Assembly: GCF_016862315.1 (NCBI RefSeq)
Contig: NZ_BOMS01000053.1
Span: 1-64,000 of the forward strand
DNA from: Actinoplanes palleronii
GTDB taxonomy: Bacteria; Actinomycetota; Actinomycetes; Mycobacteriales; Micromonosporaceae
DNA: 64,000 bases
Direction of reading: 5' to 3'
The notes under the pieces are model-generated. The model saw only the letters and a list, made by a program, of their open reading frames with translations. It did not search any database and had not been told where the DNA came from. The first letter of the stretch is position 1; every line of letters begins with the position of its first letter. Positions 51,520 through 62,684 of the stretch are shown here, one piece after another. The translations under genes and the position numbers were made by a program.

Positions 51520-53478
51520 GTGGCACGACCACCACAGGGACAGATGCATCCTGGACGCCAACTCGGCGTGCTCGGCTTGATCTTCGTCGTCCTGTATCTC
51601 ATGGTCTTCTTCGCTGGTGACGCCAGTGGCAGCTTCACCAACCGCCTCAAGCCGAAACTGGGTCTCGACCTGGTCGGCGGCACGCAGGCGACGTACATCG
51701 CGACGCAGGCCGGCGGGACGCCGACCAAGGAAGCGATGGAGCAGGCCCGGACGATCATCTCGAATCGGGTGAACGCCCTCGGCGTCTCCGAGGCCGAAGT
51801 GGTCATCCAGGGCAACAACACCATCGTGGTCTCCCTGGCGGGCAAGGCCGACGACCAGCTCAAGGACCTCGCGCAGGCCGCCAACATGCGGTTCCGGCTG
51901 CTCACCGGCACGACCATGGACGTGTCCGCGGCGGCGCTGAACCCGGCCGCGCCGAGCCCGAGCGCGTCCGGTGCCCCGGCACCGTCCGGCTCGGTGAAGC
52001 CGAGTGGCGCGGCCACCCCGAAGACCAGCGGCAGCGCGCCGGCGGTCAAGCCCAGCGTGTCGTCCGGCACCGGTGGCCAGGGCGGTGGCGAGGCGGTGCC
52101 GAGCGCCACCCCGTCGGCCCCGTCCGCGGCGCCGTCCGCGACGGCCGAGGCCCCGGCGGCCACGCCGACCGCGTCGTCCACCCCGGCTCCGGTCGCGGCG
52201 AACGTGCAGGCGCAGCGCAAGGCGATCGAGCAGAAGGTCGGCGCCAAGCTCTGGGCGCAGGCCGAGGCGCTGAAGGCGCCGGTGGACCTGTCCACCGACC
52301 CGAAGGCCGGCCTGGTCTACAAGCCGTTCGCCCAGCTGACCCCGGCCGAGATCGCCGCGCTCAGCCCGGCGATGCAGTTCAACATCCCGACGATCGGCTG
52401 CGAGCAGCTGAACAAGCGGCCGAACGGCTCGATCGACGACCCGGCCTCGCCGGTGGTGGCGTGCTACGAGGGCCAGGCCAAGGTCACGCTCGACCAGGCC
52501 AAGGTCACCGGTAACGACATCGACAGCGCGAGCCCGCAGCTCGACTCGCAGACCGGCCAGTGGGTCGTCTCGCTCAACTTCAAGAGCGACGGCCAGAAGA
52601 AGTGGGCCGACCTGACCCGGGTGGCGTTCAACGCGACCTCGGCCGACCCCTGCTTCACCGCGGTGCAGAGCCTCTACGGCACCGACACCGAGCACTGCGC
52701 CGTCGCCGTCGTGCTGGACAAGGAGATCCTGTCCGCGCCGCAGATCCAGGGCGTGCTGACCGGCTCCTCGCAGATCACCGGCAGCTTCGACGGGGTCACC
52801 TCCAAGCAGCTCGCCGACCAGCTGAAGTTCGGCGCCATCCCGGTCACCTTCACGGCCGGCCCGATGCAGACCGTCTCCGCGACGCTGGGCATCCAGCAGC
52901 TCGAGGCCGGCCTGATCGCCGCCGCGATCGGCATGGCCCTGGTGGCGGTGTACGCGTTCTTCTACTACCGGCTGCTCGGCTCGGTCATCTTCCTGAGCCT
53001 GCTGCTCTCCGGCCTGCTCACCTTCGGCGCGCTGGTCTTCCTCGGCCGGACCATGGGCTACACGCTGACGCTGGCCGGTATCGCCGGCTTCATCGTGTCA
53101 CTAGGCGTCGCGGCCGACTCGTTCGTGATCTATTTCGAACGATTGAAGGACGAGATCCACGAGGGCCGGTCACCTCGCAGCGCGGTGCCGCGGGCGTGGC
53201 ACCGGGCCCGCCGGACGATCATCTCGGCGAACACCATCACCATCATGTGTGCGGTGGTGTTGTATGTGGTGTCGATCGGCGCGGTGCAGGGCTTCGCGTT
53301 CGCGATGGGTCTCTCCACCGTGCTGGACCTTCTCGTGGTGTTCCTCTTCCGGCACCCGATCATGACCATGTTCGCCAGCACCAAGGCGTTCATGTCGCCG
53401 CGGGTCAGTGGTCTCGGCCGCGTCCTGCGCCGCACCCCGACCGAGGAGCCCGGCTCCTCGCGTGTGAAGGAGGCCTGA
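51520..53478 (+). CDS. secD: Protein translocase subunit SecD
   Basis: A 652-residue membrane protein that, with SecF, uses the proton gradient to pull exported proteins through SecYEG. A first membrane helix (LGVLGLIFVVLYLMVFFAG) precedes the large periplasmic P1 region (GLDLVGGTQATYIAT), and five helices lie near the C-terminus, including AGIAGFIVSLGVAADSFVIY with the functional Asp. Between about residues 140 and 227 a Pro/Ala/Ser/Gly-rich stretch interrupts P1; it keeps frame and looks like a natural flexible insert. GTG 51520 has a GGGAG site. The secF start is one base after the stop. Confidence 0.95.
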   Translation: MARPPQGQMHPGRQLGVLGLIFVVLYLMVFFAGDASGSFTNRLKPKLGLDLVGGTQATYIATQAGGTPTKEAMEQARTIISNRVNALGVSEAEVVIQGNNTIVVSLAGKADDQLKDLAQAANMRFRLLTGTTMDVSAAALNPAAPSPSASGAPAPSGSVKPSGAATPKTSGSAPAVKPSVSSGTGGQGGGEAVPSATPSAPSAAPSATAEAPAATPTASSTPAPVAANVQAQRKAIEQKVGAKLWAQAEALKAPVDLSTDPKAGLVYKPFAQLTPAEIAALSPAMQFNIPTIGCEQLNKRPNGSIDDPASPVVACYEGQAKVTLDQAKVTGNDIDSASPQLDSQTGQWVVSLNFKSDGQKKWADLTRVAFNATSADPCFTAVQSLYGTDTEHCAVAVVLDKEILSAPQIQGVLTGSSQITGSFDGVTSKQLADQLKFGAIPVTFTAGPMQTVSATLGIQQLEAGLIAAAIGMALVAVYAFFYYRLLGSVIFLSLLLSGLLTFGALVFLGRTMGYTLTLAGIAGFIVSLGVAADSFVIYFERLKDEIHEGRSPRSAVPRAWHRARRTIISANTITIMCAVVLYVVSIGAVQGFAFAMGLSTVLDLLVVFLFRHPIMTMFASTKAFMSPRVSGLGRVLRRTPTEEPGSSRVKEA

Positions 53479-53479
53479 C

Positions 53480-54637
53480 ATGGCCGGTTCCGGTCTCGCG
53501 AATCGCCTTTACCAGGGCGAAGCGAACATCAACATCGTCGGCCGCCGGAAGATGTGGTTCACGGTCGCCGCGGCGCTGATCCTCGTCGCGATCGGCAGCT
53601 TCGTGATCCGTGGCTTCGAGCTCGGCATCGAGTTCGCCGGTGGCACCTCGTTCAGCGTCCCGGCCTCCGCCGACGGCAAGACGCTGACCCAGGACCGGGT
53701 CCACGACGCGGTGGAGAAGGCCGTGGTCGCGGCCAACCCCGAGGCCGCCGTGCTCAACGCGCAGCAGGTCGGCGACGGCGCCAAGGCCAGCTACACGGTG
53801 CGCGCCTCGGCGCTCTCCGCGGCCGAGGTTGAGCAGGCCAAGACCGCGCTGGTCACCGACCTCGGCGTGAAGGCCGAGGAGGTCTCGGACAGCCAGGTCT
53901 CGGCGGCCTGGGGTGGCGCGGTCACGAAGCAGGCGCTCATCGGTCTGATCGTGTTCCTGGTGCTGGTGGTCGGGTACCTGATCGTCCGGTTCGAGTGGCG
54001 GATGGCGGTGGCCGCGCTGGCCTCGCTCATCCTCGACCTGGTGCTCACCGCGGGCGTGTACTCGATCGTCGGCTTCGAGGTGACGCCGTCCACGGTGATC
54101 GGCTTCCTGACGATTCTGGGTTATTCGCTGTACGACGTGGTGGTGGTGTTCGACAAGGTGCAGGAGAACACCCGCGGGATCACCGCGGGCAGCACCCGGA
54201 CGTACTCCGAGGCGACCAACCTGGCGGTCAACCAGACGCTGATGCGGTCGCTGAACACCGGTCTGGTGGCGTTGCTGCCGGTCGGTGGCCTGCTCTTCAT
54301 CGGTGCCGGCCTGCTCGGCGCGGGCACCCTGAAGGACCTGGGCCTGGTGCTCTTCGTCGGCATGGGCTTCGGGGTCATCTCCTCGATCCTGTTCGCCGCG
54401 CCGGTGCTGAGCGCGCTGAAGGACCAGGACCCGAAGATCAAGGCGCACAACGCCCGGGTGCTGACCCGCCGCGCGAACCGCTCCGACGACGTGGCCCGCG
54501 GCGACCGTGGCCGGCCGGCCAACGCCACCGACGCGGACGTGCAGCCGGTCATGGCGGGTGGCTCCGCCCCCCGCCCGGGCGCCCGTCCGGCGACCCGCCG
54601 GGGCACCAACAACAACCGGCCGGGCGGCAAGCGCTGA
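53480..54637 (+). CDS. secF: Protein translocase subunit SecF
   Basis: A 385-residue partner of SecD. It has the N-terminal membrane helix (MWFTVAAALILVAIGSFVIR), the P1 region with FELGIEFAGGTSFSV, and five C-terminal helices containing STVIGFLTILGYSLYDVVVV, where the Asp is the conserved proton-relay residue. The basic, disordered tail (about 335-385, ending TRRGTNNNRPGGKR) is typical of actinobacteria. It is translated just after secD. A long hairpin at 54657 follows. Confidence 0.96.
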   Translation: MAGSGLANRLYQGEANINIVGRRKMWFTVAAALILVAIGSFVIRGFELGIEFAGGTSFSVPASADGKTLTQDRVHDAVEKAVVAANPEAAVLNAQQVGDGAKASYTVRASALSAAEVEQAKTALVTDLGVKAEEVSDSQVSAAWGGAVTKQALIGLIVFLVLVVGYLIVRFEWRMAVAALASLILDLVLTAGVYSIVGFEVTPSTVIGFLTILGYSLYDVVVVFDKVQENTRGITAGSTRTYSEATNLAVNQTLMRSLNTGLVALLPVGGLLFIGAGLLGAGTLKDLGLVLFVGMGFGVISSILFAAPVLSALKDQDPKIKAHNARVLTRRANRSDDVARGDRGRPANATDADVQPVMAGGSAPRPGARPATRRGTNNNRPGGKR

Positions 54638-54656
54638 CCTGGCACGGCACTTCTGG

Positions 54657-54690
54657 ACGGCCCGTCACCGCACCTGCGGTGGCGGGCCGT
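54657..54690 (+). terminator. Hairpin after secF
   Basis: ACGGCCCGTCACCGC (54657-54671) pairs with GCGGTGGCGGGCCGT (54676-54690), with one mismatch and a 4-nt loop. No U-run follows. It separates the secDF operon from apt, whose promoter begins 11 bp later. Confidence 0.7.
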
Positions 54691-54701
54691 TCCGCTGTCA
54701 T

Positions 54702-54707
54702 TAGGCT
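54702..54707 (+). promoter_or_regulatory. -10 hexamer TAGGCT, leaderless-type
   Basis: TAGGCT ends 6 nt before the apt GTG at 54714; no ribosome site is present. Confidence 0.6.
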
Positions 54708-54713
54708 GTCGCG

Positions 54714-55277
54714 GTGACTAGCGAGAATCCTTCAGTGACCGGTGACAGCGGTGCCGAGCTGGCCGCCCTGGTCGCGGGCGCCAGCGTCGACGTGCCGGAC
54801 TTCCCCCAGCCGGGTGTGGTGTTCAAGGACCTGATGCCGCTGTTCGCCGACGGCGCGGTGTTCCGTCAGGTGATCGACGGGATCGTCGCGCACCACGGCG
54901 CCGGCTCGTTCGACGTGGTGGCCGGCGTCGAGGCGCGCGGGTTCGTGGTGGCGGCCGCGATCGCGTACGCCACCGGTGCCGGGGTGGTGCCGATCCGCAA
55001 GGCCGGCAAGCTGCCGCGCAAGGTCCTGTCCGCCTCGTACGCGCTGGAATACGGCGAGGCCACCATCGAGGTGCACGAGGACGCGTTCATCGCCGGACAG
55101 CGGGTCTTGGTGGTCGACGACGTGCTCGCCACCGGTGGCACCGCGGCTGCCGCGATGGATCTGGTGGAGCGGGCCGGCGGCACGGTCAGCGGCTTCTCGG
55201 TGCTGCTGGAGCTGGGTTTCCTGCCCGGCCGGGAGAAGCTGAGCCCGCGTACGGTGCACGCCCTGCTGACCGTTTGA
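54714..55277 (+). CDS. apt: Adenine phosphoribosyltransferase
   Basis: A 187-residue type I phosphoribosyltransferase that salvages adenine to AMP. Features: the purine-site opening VPDFPQPGVVFKDLMPLFAD (about 25-44), GVEARGFVVAAAIAY, RKAGKLPRK (about 96-104), and the PRPP-binding loop VLVVDDVLATGGTAAAAMDL (about 130-149). GTG 54714 lies 6 nt after TAGGCT. The neighbouring secF and relA are its usual neighbours, linking purine salvage with ppGpp metabolism only by position. Confidence 0.96.
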   Translation: MTSENPSVTGDSGAELAALVAGASVDVPDFPQPGVVFKDLMPLFADGAVFRQVIDGIVAHHGAGSFDVVAGVEARGFVVAAAIAYATGAGVVPIRKAGKLPRKVLSASYALEYGEATIEVHEDAFIAGQRVLVVDDVLATGGTAAAAMDLVERAGGTVSGFSVLLELGFLPGREKLSPRTVHALLTV

Positions 55278-55356
55278 TCCGACTTCGATGTCCGTCGCCC
55301 GGCTGGTCCCGGCCGAATCAGAGGTTCGGCCGGGCCAATCGCCATCGCGGTGCGGG

Positions 55357-55362
55357 TAGGAT
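55357..55362 (+). promoter_or_regulatory. Candidate relA -10 hexamer TAGGAT
   Basis: TAGGAT lies 89 nt before the relA GTG at 55452. The leader between contains a small palindrome (AGAGGGGCACCCCT) and ends in GAGGGAGG. Confidence 0.4.
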
Positions 55363-55451
55363 GGGCGTTCCAGAGGGGCACCCCTGGGAGAAATCGGCTT
55401 CGGCGGGCTGCACGCTCCGGCGAGGTATTCGCGAAGGTGAGAGGGAGGCCG

Positions 55452-57935
<2,484 letters not shown>

Positions 57936-57969
57936 GCTTCCGTCGTACCGAAAAAATGTCGTTGATCGC

Positions 57970-58004
57970 AAAAAGGGCGACCCCCGCCGGGGGCCGCCCT
58001 TTTT
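57970..58004. terminator. Bidirectional terminator between relA and the cyclophilin genes
   Basis: AAAAAGGGCGaCCCCC pairs with GGGGGcCGCCCTTTTT around a gcc loop, one mismatch. A- and T-tracts at both ends serve both convergent genes (stops at 57935 and 58018). Confidence 0.93.
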
Positions 58005-58017
58005 CGCAGACCTGGGG

Positions 58018-58863
58018 TCAGGAGACCTTCATGGTCTTGATGTCGAGTTCCTTCTTCGGGTGACCGCCGCCGGCCTGCGACGCGAACGCGCCGTCGTCGC
58101 CGGCCTTGACCACCGACTTCACCAGGTCGAGGCCCTTGGTGATGGTGCCGAGCAGCGTGTAGTTCGCACCCAGCGTGGTGTTCTCCGAGCAGATGAAGAA
58201 CTGGCTGCCGGTGGAACCCGGGTTACCGGTATTGGCCATCGCGATCGAACCCGCGGGGTACGGGTTGGTCGTGTCGGTCGGCAGGTTCTCCTCGGCCATG
58301 GTGTAGCTCGGGCCGCCGGTGCCGTCGGTGTCGCGGTAGCCCTTGCCGGTGGCGAACGGGTCGCCGCACTGCAGGACCTTGAAGCTGTCCTCGTTCACCA
58401 GGCGGTGGCACTTGGTGTTGTCGAGGAAGTTCTTCGACGCGAGGTACTTGAAGCTGGCGCCGGTGCAAGGCGCCTTCGTCAGGTCGATGGTCGCCTCGAT
58501 CGCACCGAGGTTGGTGTCGAAGGTCAGCAGGCTGGTGCCGGTGTTCGGCACGGTGGCCGGCGGAGTGCCGACGTCCTTGACCTTGCCACCGCTGGCCTCG
58601 GCCGTGGCCGTGTCGACCGGCGTCCAGGTGCAGGCGACCGAACCGGCTGCGACGGTGGCGCTCCCGGAGGACGTCTTCTTGTCGTCCTTCTTCAGGGCAC
58701 TGACGATCCACACAGCCGCGCCGGCGATCACCACGACGGCGAGAGCCGACCCGATGATCGCCTGCTTGCGACGCCGGCCCCGGGCCGAAGCGGCGCGCTC
58801 GGCCATCTCCTTCTCGAGCCGGGCCCGTGCTGCCGCACGCTGCCGGTCCTTGATCGTCGACAC
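58018..58863 (-). CDS. Membrane-anchored cyclophilin-type peptidyl-prolyl isomerase
   Basis: A 281-residue protein: basic cytoplasmic head (DRQRAAARARLEKEMAERAA), one membrane helix (about 36-55, IIGSALAVVVIAGAAVWIV), a short linker, and an extracytoplasmic cyclophilin domain (about 100-281). Active-site residues are largely kept: Arg in KCHRLVNEDSFKVLQCGDP (CypA Arg55, and Gln63), TGSQFFIC, and GTGGPSYTMAEENL. It likely assists folding of exported proteins. GTG 58863 is set by AGGAGG six bases upstream; a start at 58896 is not. It lies 29 bp after the paralogous gene upstream. Confidence 0.93.
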   Translation of the reverse strand: MSTIKDRQRAAARARLEKEMAERAASARGRRRKQAIIGSALAVVVIAGAAVWIVSALKKDDKKTSSGSATVAAGSVACTWTPVDTATAEASGGKVKDVGTPPATVPNTGTSLLTFDTNLGAIEATIDLTKAPCTGASFKYLASKNFLDNTKCHRLVNEDSFKVLQCGDPFATGKGYRDTDGTGGPSYTMAEENLPTDTTNPYPAGSIAMANTGNPGSTGSQFFICSENTTLGANYTLLGTITKGLDLVKSVVKAGDDGAFASQAGGGHPKKELDIKTMKVS

Positions 58864-58892
58864 GTCGTTCCTCCTGCTGGTCTCTTCCGAAC

Positions 58893-59756
58893 TCACGACT
58901 GCACGCTCGCCGAGGGAGCGGCCGTGGAGGCGGCATCCGCGCCGACGGTCAGGGTCTTGATGGTGATCTTCTCCTTGGGTTTGACCTTGTCGCCTGCGTC
59001 ATCGGTCACCGTCGTGATCTTGCCGATCTTCGCCAGCGTGTCCAGCCCACCGGTGACCTGGCCCACGATGGAGTACGACGCGTCGGTGGTCGGCGCGTAA
59101 TCCTTGAAGAAGATGAGGAACTGGCTGCCGTTGCTGGCGGCCGGGTTGCCGATCAGCGTCACGGTGCCCTTGGGGTAGAGCACGGGGGCCTTGGCCGGGG
59201 CGCTGGCGCTCGCCGCCGGCTCCGGCTGCACCGGAGTGTTCTCGTCGTAGAAGCTGTAGAGCGGGCCGCCGTTGTTGGTGCCGGACGGGTCGCCACAGTG
59301 CACCGCACCGATGTCCAGGATCTCGTGGCAGTCGGTGCCGTCGTAGAACTTCTTGCCGGCCAGGTAGCTGAGGCTGGCGGCGCCGCACGGGGCGCTCGCG
59401 ACATCCAGGCTCGCCGTGATCGGGTCACCCTGGTTGGTGGCGATCGTCAGCGTCTCGGTGCCGGTCTCCGGCAAGTCCTTGGTGGGCGGTGTACCCACGT
59501 CCGTCTTGTCGGGGTTGTCATCCTTGGTCAAGGGGGACCAGAGGCAGACGTCCGCGGCCTCGGTGGTGGTCTTCTCGTCGCTGTCGAAAGCGCCACCGAT
59601 CCACGCGCCACCGACCGCGATGAGCAGAACGGCCAGGCCAGTGCCGACGCCGGCGAGGATCCGGCGGCGACGCCGCTCCCGCACAGCCCGGCGTGCCGAT
59701 TGGCGATCGAATTTCGCGCGCGCGAGCTTGCGCTGCCGGTCCTTGCTGGGAGCCAC
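58893..59756 (-). CDS. Membrane-anchored cyclophilin-like protein, active site degenerate
   Basis: A 287-residue paralogue of the next gene: basic head (SKDRQRKLARAKFDRQSARR), one membrane helix (ILAGVGTGLAVLLIAVGGAW), and an extracytoplasmic cyclophilin fold. The catalytic segment reads DCHEILDIGAVHCGDP: the Arg (CypA Arg55) is Glu and the Gln (Gln63) is His, so isomerase activity is doubtful while GSQFLIFF and the fold remain. It may bind peptides without turnover. GTG 59756 has a GGAAGG site nine bases upstream. It is divergent from the MBL gene at 59933 and leads the two-gene operon. Confidence 0.9.
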   Translation of the reverse strand: MAPSKDRQRKLARAKFDRQSARRAVRERRRRRILAGVGTGLAVLLIAVGGAWIGGAFDSDEKTTTEAADVCLWSPLTKDDNPDKTDVGTPPTKDLPETGTETLTIATNQGDPITASLDVASAPCGAASLSYLAGKKFYDGTDCHEILDIGAVHCGDPSGTNNGGPLYSFYDENTPVQPEPAASASAPAKAPVLYPKGTVTLIGNPAASNGSQFLIFFKDYAPTTDASYSIVGQVTGGLDTLAKIGKITTVTDDAGDKVKPKEKITIKTLTVGADAASTAAPSASVQS

Positions 59757-59881
59757 TAACGCTGTCCTTCCCTATACATGTCAAGGGGTGCGGCACGCCA
59801 CACGCCCGCAAGAGTGTACGGGTACCTCCTGAGAAAGTGGTGTGCGGCTGCCCCGCTAGGCTCGTTACGATTCGCACCCGT

Positions 59882-59921
59882 TTTCATCAAGGTTCGCTGG
59901 GTTTCATCAAAGTTCGCTGGG
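59882..59921. repeat. Two 20-bp tandem repeats before the MBL gene
   Basis: tttcatcaaggttcgctggg (59882-59901) and tttcatcaaagttcgctggg (59902-59921) differ at one base. The second overlaps the GGGAGG ribosome site of the gene starting at 59933. Confidence 0.9.
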
Positions 59922-59932
59922 AGGAAGCGCTC

Positions 59933-60631
59933 GTGCTCGTCACCAGCTTTCCGGCCGAGGCCTTCGGCACCAACTGCTATGTGGTGGCCGCCGGCCCGGG
60001 TGAGCAGTGTCTGGTCGTGGACCCGGGTATCGGCGTGCTGGACCAGCTCGACGAGGTGCTGGCGCAGCACCGGCTCTCACCGGCCGCGGTGCTGCTGACG
60101 CACGGGCACCTGGACCACACGTTCTCGGTCACGCCGGTCTGCGGGGCGCGCGGCATCACCGCGTACGTGCACCCGGCCGACCTGGAGATGCTCGCCGACC
60201 CGGCCAAGGGCCTGAGCATGGACCTGAACGCGCTGTTCGGCGGCCGGCTGCCGTACTCGGAGCCGGAGGACGTCGCCACGCTCGCCGACGGCATGGTGCT
60301 CAGCCTCGCCGGTCTGGAGATCACTGTCGACCACACGCCCGGCCATACCGGCGGGTCGGTGATGTTCCGCCTGCCCGGAGCGAACTCCTCCTGGGACGCG
60401 GAGGAGCTCTGTCTCTCCGGGGACGTGCTCTTCGCGGGCTCGATCGGACGCACCGACCTGCCGGGTGGCAGCACCCCGACGATGATGGCCAGCCTGCGGG
60501 ACAAGGTCCTGCCGCTGGCCGACGACACCGTCGTGCTGCCCGGCCACGGACCGGCCACCACCATCGGCCGTGAGCGCGCGTCGAACCCGTACCTGCGGGA
60601 ACTGATCGCCGCGCCCGGCCGCTTCCTCTGA
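59933..60631 (+). CDS. Metallo-beta-lactamase-fold hydrolase, glyoxalase II-like
   Basis: A 232-residue hydrolase. The two-metal site is complete: THGHLDHTFSV (HxHxDH, about 56-66), TPGHTGGSVMFR, the bridging Asp in LSGDVLFAGSIGRTDLPGG (about 161-179) and LPGHGPATTI. The GRTDLPGG motif is typical of the bacterial glyoxalase II-like group found beside hisS in actinobacteria. Substrate not proven; a thioester is probable. GTG 59933 has a GGGAGG site. hisS follows after 18 bp. Confidence 0.92.
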   Translation: MLVTSFPAEAFGTNCYVVAAGPGEQCLVVDPGIGVLDQLDEVLAQHRLSPAAVLLTHGHLDHTFSVTPVCGARGITAYVHPADLEMLADPAKGLSMDLNALFGGRLPYSEPEDVATLADGMVLSLAGLEITVDHTPGHTGGSVMFRLPGANSSWDAEELCLSGDVLFAGSIGRTDLPGGSTPTMMASLRDKVLPLADDTVVLPGHGPATTIGRERASNPYLRELIAAPGRFL

Positions 60632-60649
60632 TCGTCTTCAGGAGACACA

Positions 60650-61954
60650 GTGCCTATTTCCGGCTTCCCTGAGTGGCTGCCGTCCCAGCGCATGATCGAG
60701 CAGTACGTGCTGGACAAGATCCGTTCCACCTTCGAGCTGTACGGGTTCGCCCCGCTGGAGACCCGCGCGGTCGAGCCGCTGGACACCCTGCTGTCCAAGG
60801 GCGAGACGTCCAAAGAGGTCTATCTGCTGCGCCGGTTGCAGGATTCGGGTGACGCCGCACCGAAGAGCGATGATCAACTTGGGCTGCACTTCGATCTGAC
60901 CGTGCCGTTCGCGCGGTTCGTCACGGAGAACCACGGCAAGCTGCAGTTCCCGTTCCGGCGCTACCAGATCCAGAAGGTGTGGCGCGGCGAGCGCCCGCAG
61001 GAGGGTCGCTACCGCGAGTTCCTCCAGGCCGACATCGACGTGGTCAACCGGGACACCCTGCCGTTCCACTTCGACACCGAGATGCCGCTGGTCATCGGCG
61101 ACGTGTTCCGCTCGCTGCCGATCCCCGCCGCGACCATCCTGGTCAACAACCGCAAGGTGTGCGAGGGCTTCTACCGCGGCCTCGGGCTCGAGGACACCGC
61201 GCAGGTGCTCCGCACCGTCGACAAGCTCGACAAGATCGGGCCGGACAAGGTCGCGGCGCTGCTGACCGAGACCGCCGGTGCGACCGACGCGCAGGCCGCG
61301 GCGTGCCTCGCGCTCGCCGCGATCTCCTCGACGGACGGCTCGTTCGCCGACCGGGTGCGTGCGCTCGGCGTCGACGACCCGATGCTCGACGAGGGACTCG
61401 CCGAACTGCTGCAGGTCGTCGAGGCCGCTCCGGGCCTGGTCCGCGCGGAACTCAAGATCGCTCGGGGCCTGGACTACTACACGGGTACGGTCTACGAGAC
61501 CCAGCTGCAGGGCTACGAGCGGTTCGGCTCGATCTGCTCCGGCGGCCGGTACGAGAACCTCGCGTCGGTCGGCAACACCCGCTTCCCCGGCGTCGGCATC
61601 TCGATCGGCGTGTCCCGGATGCTCGGCCTGCTCTTCGGGCAGAACGCGCTGACCGTGTCCCGCTCGGTGCCGACCTGCGTGCTGGTCGCGCTGCCCAGCG
61701 ACGACCAGCGGGCCGCGTGCGACCGGGTCGCGTCCGCACTGCGCCGGCGGGGCATCCCGACCGAGGTGGCGCCGACCGCCGCCAAGTTCGGCAAGCAGAT
61801 CCAGTTCGCCGACAAGCGGGGGATCCCGTACGTCTGGTTCCCGGGTGAGTCGCACACGGTGAAAGACATCCGTTCCGGTGAGCAGGTCGAGGCGGACGCC
61901 GCGACGTGGACGCCGCCGACGGCGGACCTGCACCCGGCGATCACCGGGGTCTGA
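60650..61954 (+). CDS. hisS: Histidyl-tRNA synthetase
   Basis: A 434-residue class II synthetase. Motif 1 is near YVLDKIRSTFELYGF, motif 2 is RYQIQKVWRGERPQEGRYRE (about 104-123), the histidine-specific loop is KIARGLDYYTGTVYE, and motif 3 is FPGVGISIGVSRML (about 312-325). An anticodon-binding domain ends the protein (about 340-430). GTG 60650 has an AGGAG site. It is downstream of the MBL gene in one operon and ends seven bases before the convergent secreted-protein gene. Confidence 0.97.
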   Translation: MPISGFPEWLPSQRMIEQYVLDKIRSTFELYGFAPLETRAVEPLDTLLSKGETSKEVYLLRRLQDSGDAAPKSDDQLGLHFDLTVPFARFVTENHGKLQFPFRRYQIQKVWRGERPQEGRYREFLQADIDVVNRDTLPFHFDTEMPLVIGDVFRSLPIPAATILVNNRKVCEGFYRGLGLEDTAQVLRTVDKLDKIGPDKVAALLTETAGATDAQAAACLALAAISSTDGSFADRVRALGVDDPMLDEGLAELLQVVEAAPGLVRAELKIARGLDYYTGTVYETQLQGYERFGSICSGGRYENLASVGNTRFPGVGISIGVSRMLGLLFGQNALTVSRSVPTCVLVALPSDDQRAACDRVASALRRRGIPTEVAPTAAKFGKQIQFADKRGIPYVWFPGESHTVKDIRSGEQVEADAATWTPPTADLHPAITGV

Positions 61955-61961
61955 GCCTTCC

Positions 61962-62483
61962 TCAGCCGGTGCTCAACAGGAAATAGGCCGTTGCCCGGTC
62001 GGCGCTGAGGAACAGGTCGCCGGGCAGCGGGCCGGTCGACGTGGTCTGCGCGTACTGCTCGCTGTGCAGCCAGGTCGTTCCGGCCGGTGCGAACGGGGCG
62101 AGCTTGGGCCACATGTCGTCCGGCGCGCCGAAGGTGAACGTCGCGCCGGACGGGAGCGGCTTCCAGTCGTACTCGCCGGCCAGCTCGTCGGCGTCGGCCG
62201 GGCGCAACCGGATCAGCCCCTCGTAGCGCATGTCGGTCGGTCCCGGGACGTTCCGGTCGCACGGGGTGCCGAGGACCGTCACGTGGTAGTGCACCTCGAG
62301 ATAGTCGCCGATGCCGGGCAGCTGGTCCTCGGTCCACCGGTGTGCCGTGTAGACCGTTTCGTTGGCCCCGTCGACCGAGGTGTCACAGGACTCGTCGCTC
62401 CTCTGCTGCCAGGCCAGGGGAAGACCACAGGCGAGCAGGGCCAGCACGGTGAGCCCGATCGAAACCTGCACGCCCCGCTTCAC
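61962..62483 (-). CDS. Secreted or membrane-anchored protein, unknown
   Basis: A 173-residue protein with an N-terminal export signal (MKRGVQVSIGLTVLALLACG, Cys at 19 could make it a lipoprotein, though the box is not ideal). The exported part has two Cys pairs (SDESCDTS and GTPCDRN), charged loops and a beta-rich C-terminal half (GATFTFGAPDDMWPKLAPFA). Family not recognised. ATG 62483 is the only good start. It is convergent with hisS. Confidence 0.7.
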   Translation of the reverse strand: MKRGVQVSIGLTVLALLACGLPLAWQQRSDESCDTSVDGANETVYTAHRWTEDQLPGIGDYLEVHYHVTVLGTPCDRNVPGPTDMRYEGLIRLRPADADELAGEYDWKPLPSGATFTFGAPDDMWPKLAPFAPAGTTWLHSEQYAQTTSTGPLPGDLFLSADRATAYFLLSTG

Positions 62484-62621
62484 CGGCTCCTCACCGCCGC
62501 GAGCCTACCCACCCCCGACAACGCCCCCGCCCTTGGTCCTCCCCGCCACCCCGTCCACTCGTGACCTCCCGCCCGCAGCGGTGTCTCGACCCACCTGTGG
62601 CCCCCCGGCGTTCCGTGGTGT

Positions 62622-62674
62622 GGCTGGCTTGTAGGGGTGTCTCGGTCTGGTTGTGGCACCCCTGGGGCCCAGCC
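62622..62674 (+). repeat. Palindromic repeat copy C1
   Basis: A 53-bp copy: the inner arms AGGGGTGTC and GGCACCCCT are intact, the outer arms partly diverged (GGCTGGCTTGT / GGGGCCCAGCC). A further damaged copy, with GGTGTCTCGAC, may lie at about 62570-62611. Confidence 0.8.
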
Positions 62675-62684
62675 GGCGGGCCGT

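Noticed and set aside
51937-52200. Frameshift or assembly error in secD
   Set aside because: The frame continues with normal SecD sequence on both sides, and the insert composition is typical of natural disordered linkers.
55368-55390. AGAGGGGCACCCCT near relA as another palindromic repeat copy
   Set aside because: Only the inner 10-14 bp resemble the family; the outer arms, loop and length are missing. It is a chance palindrome in the relA leader.
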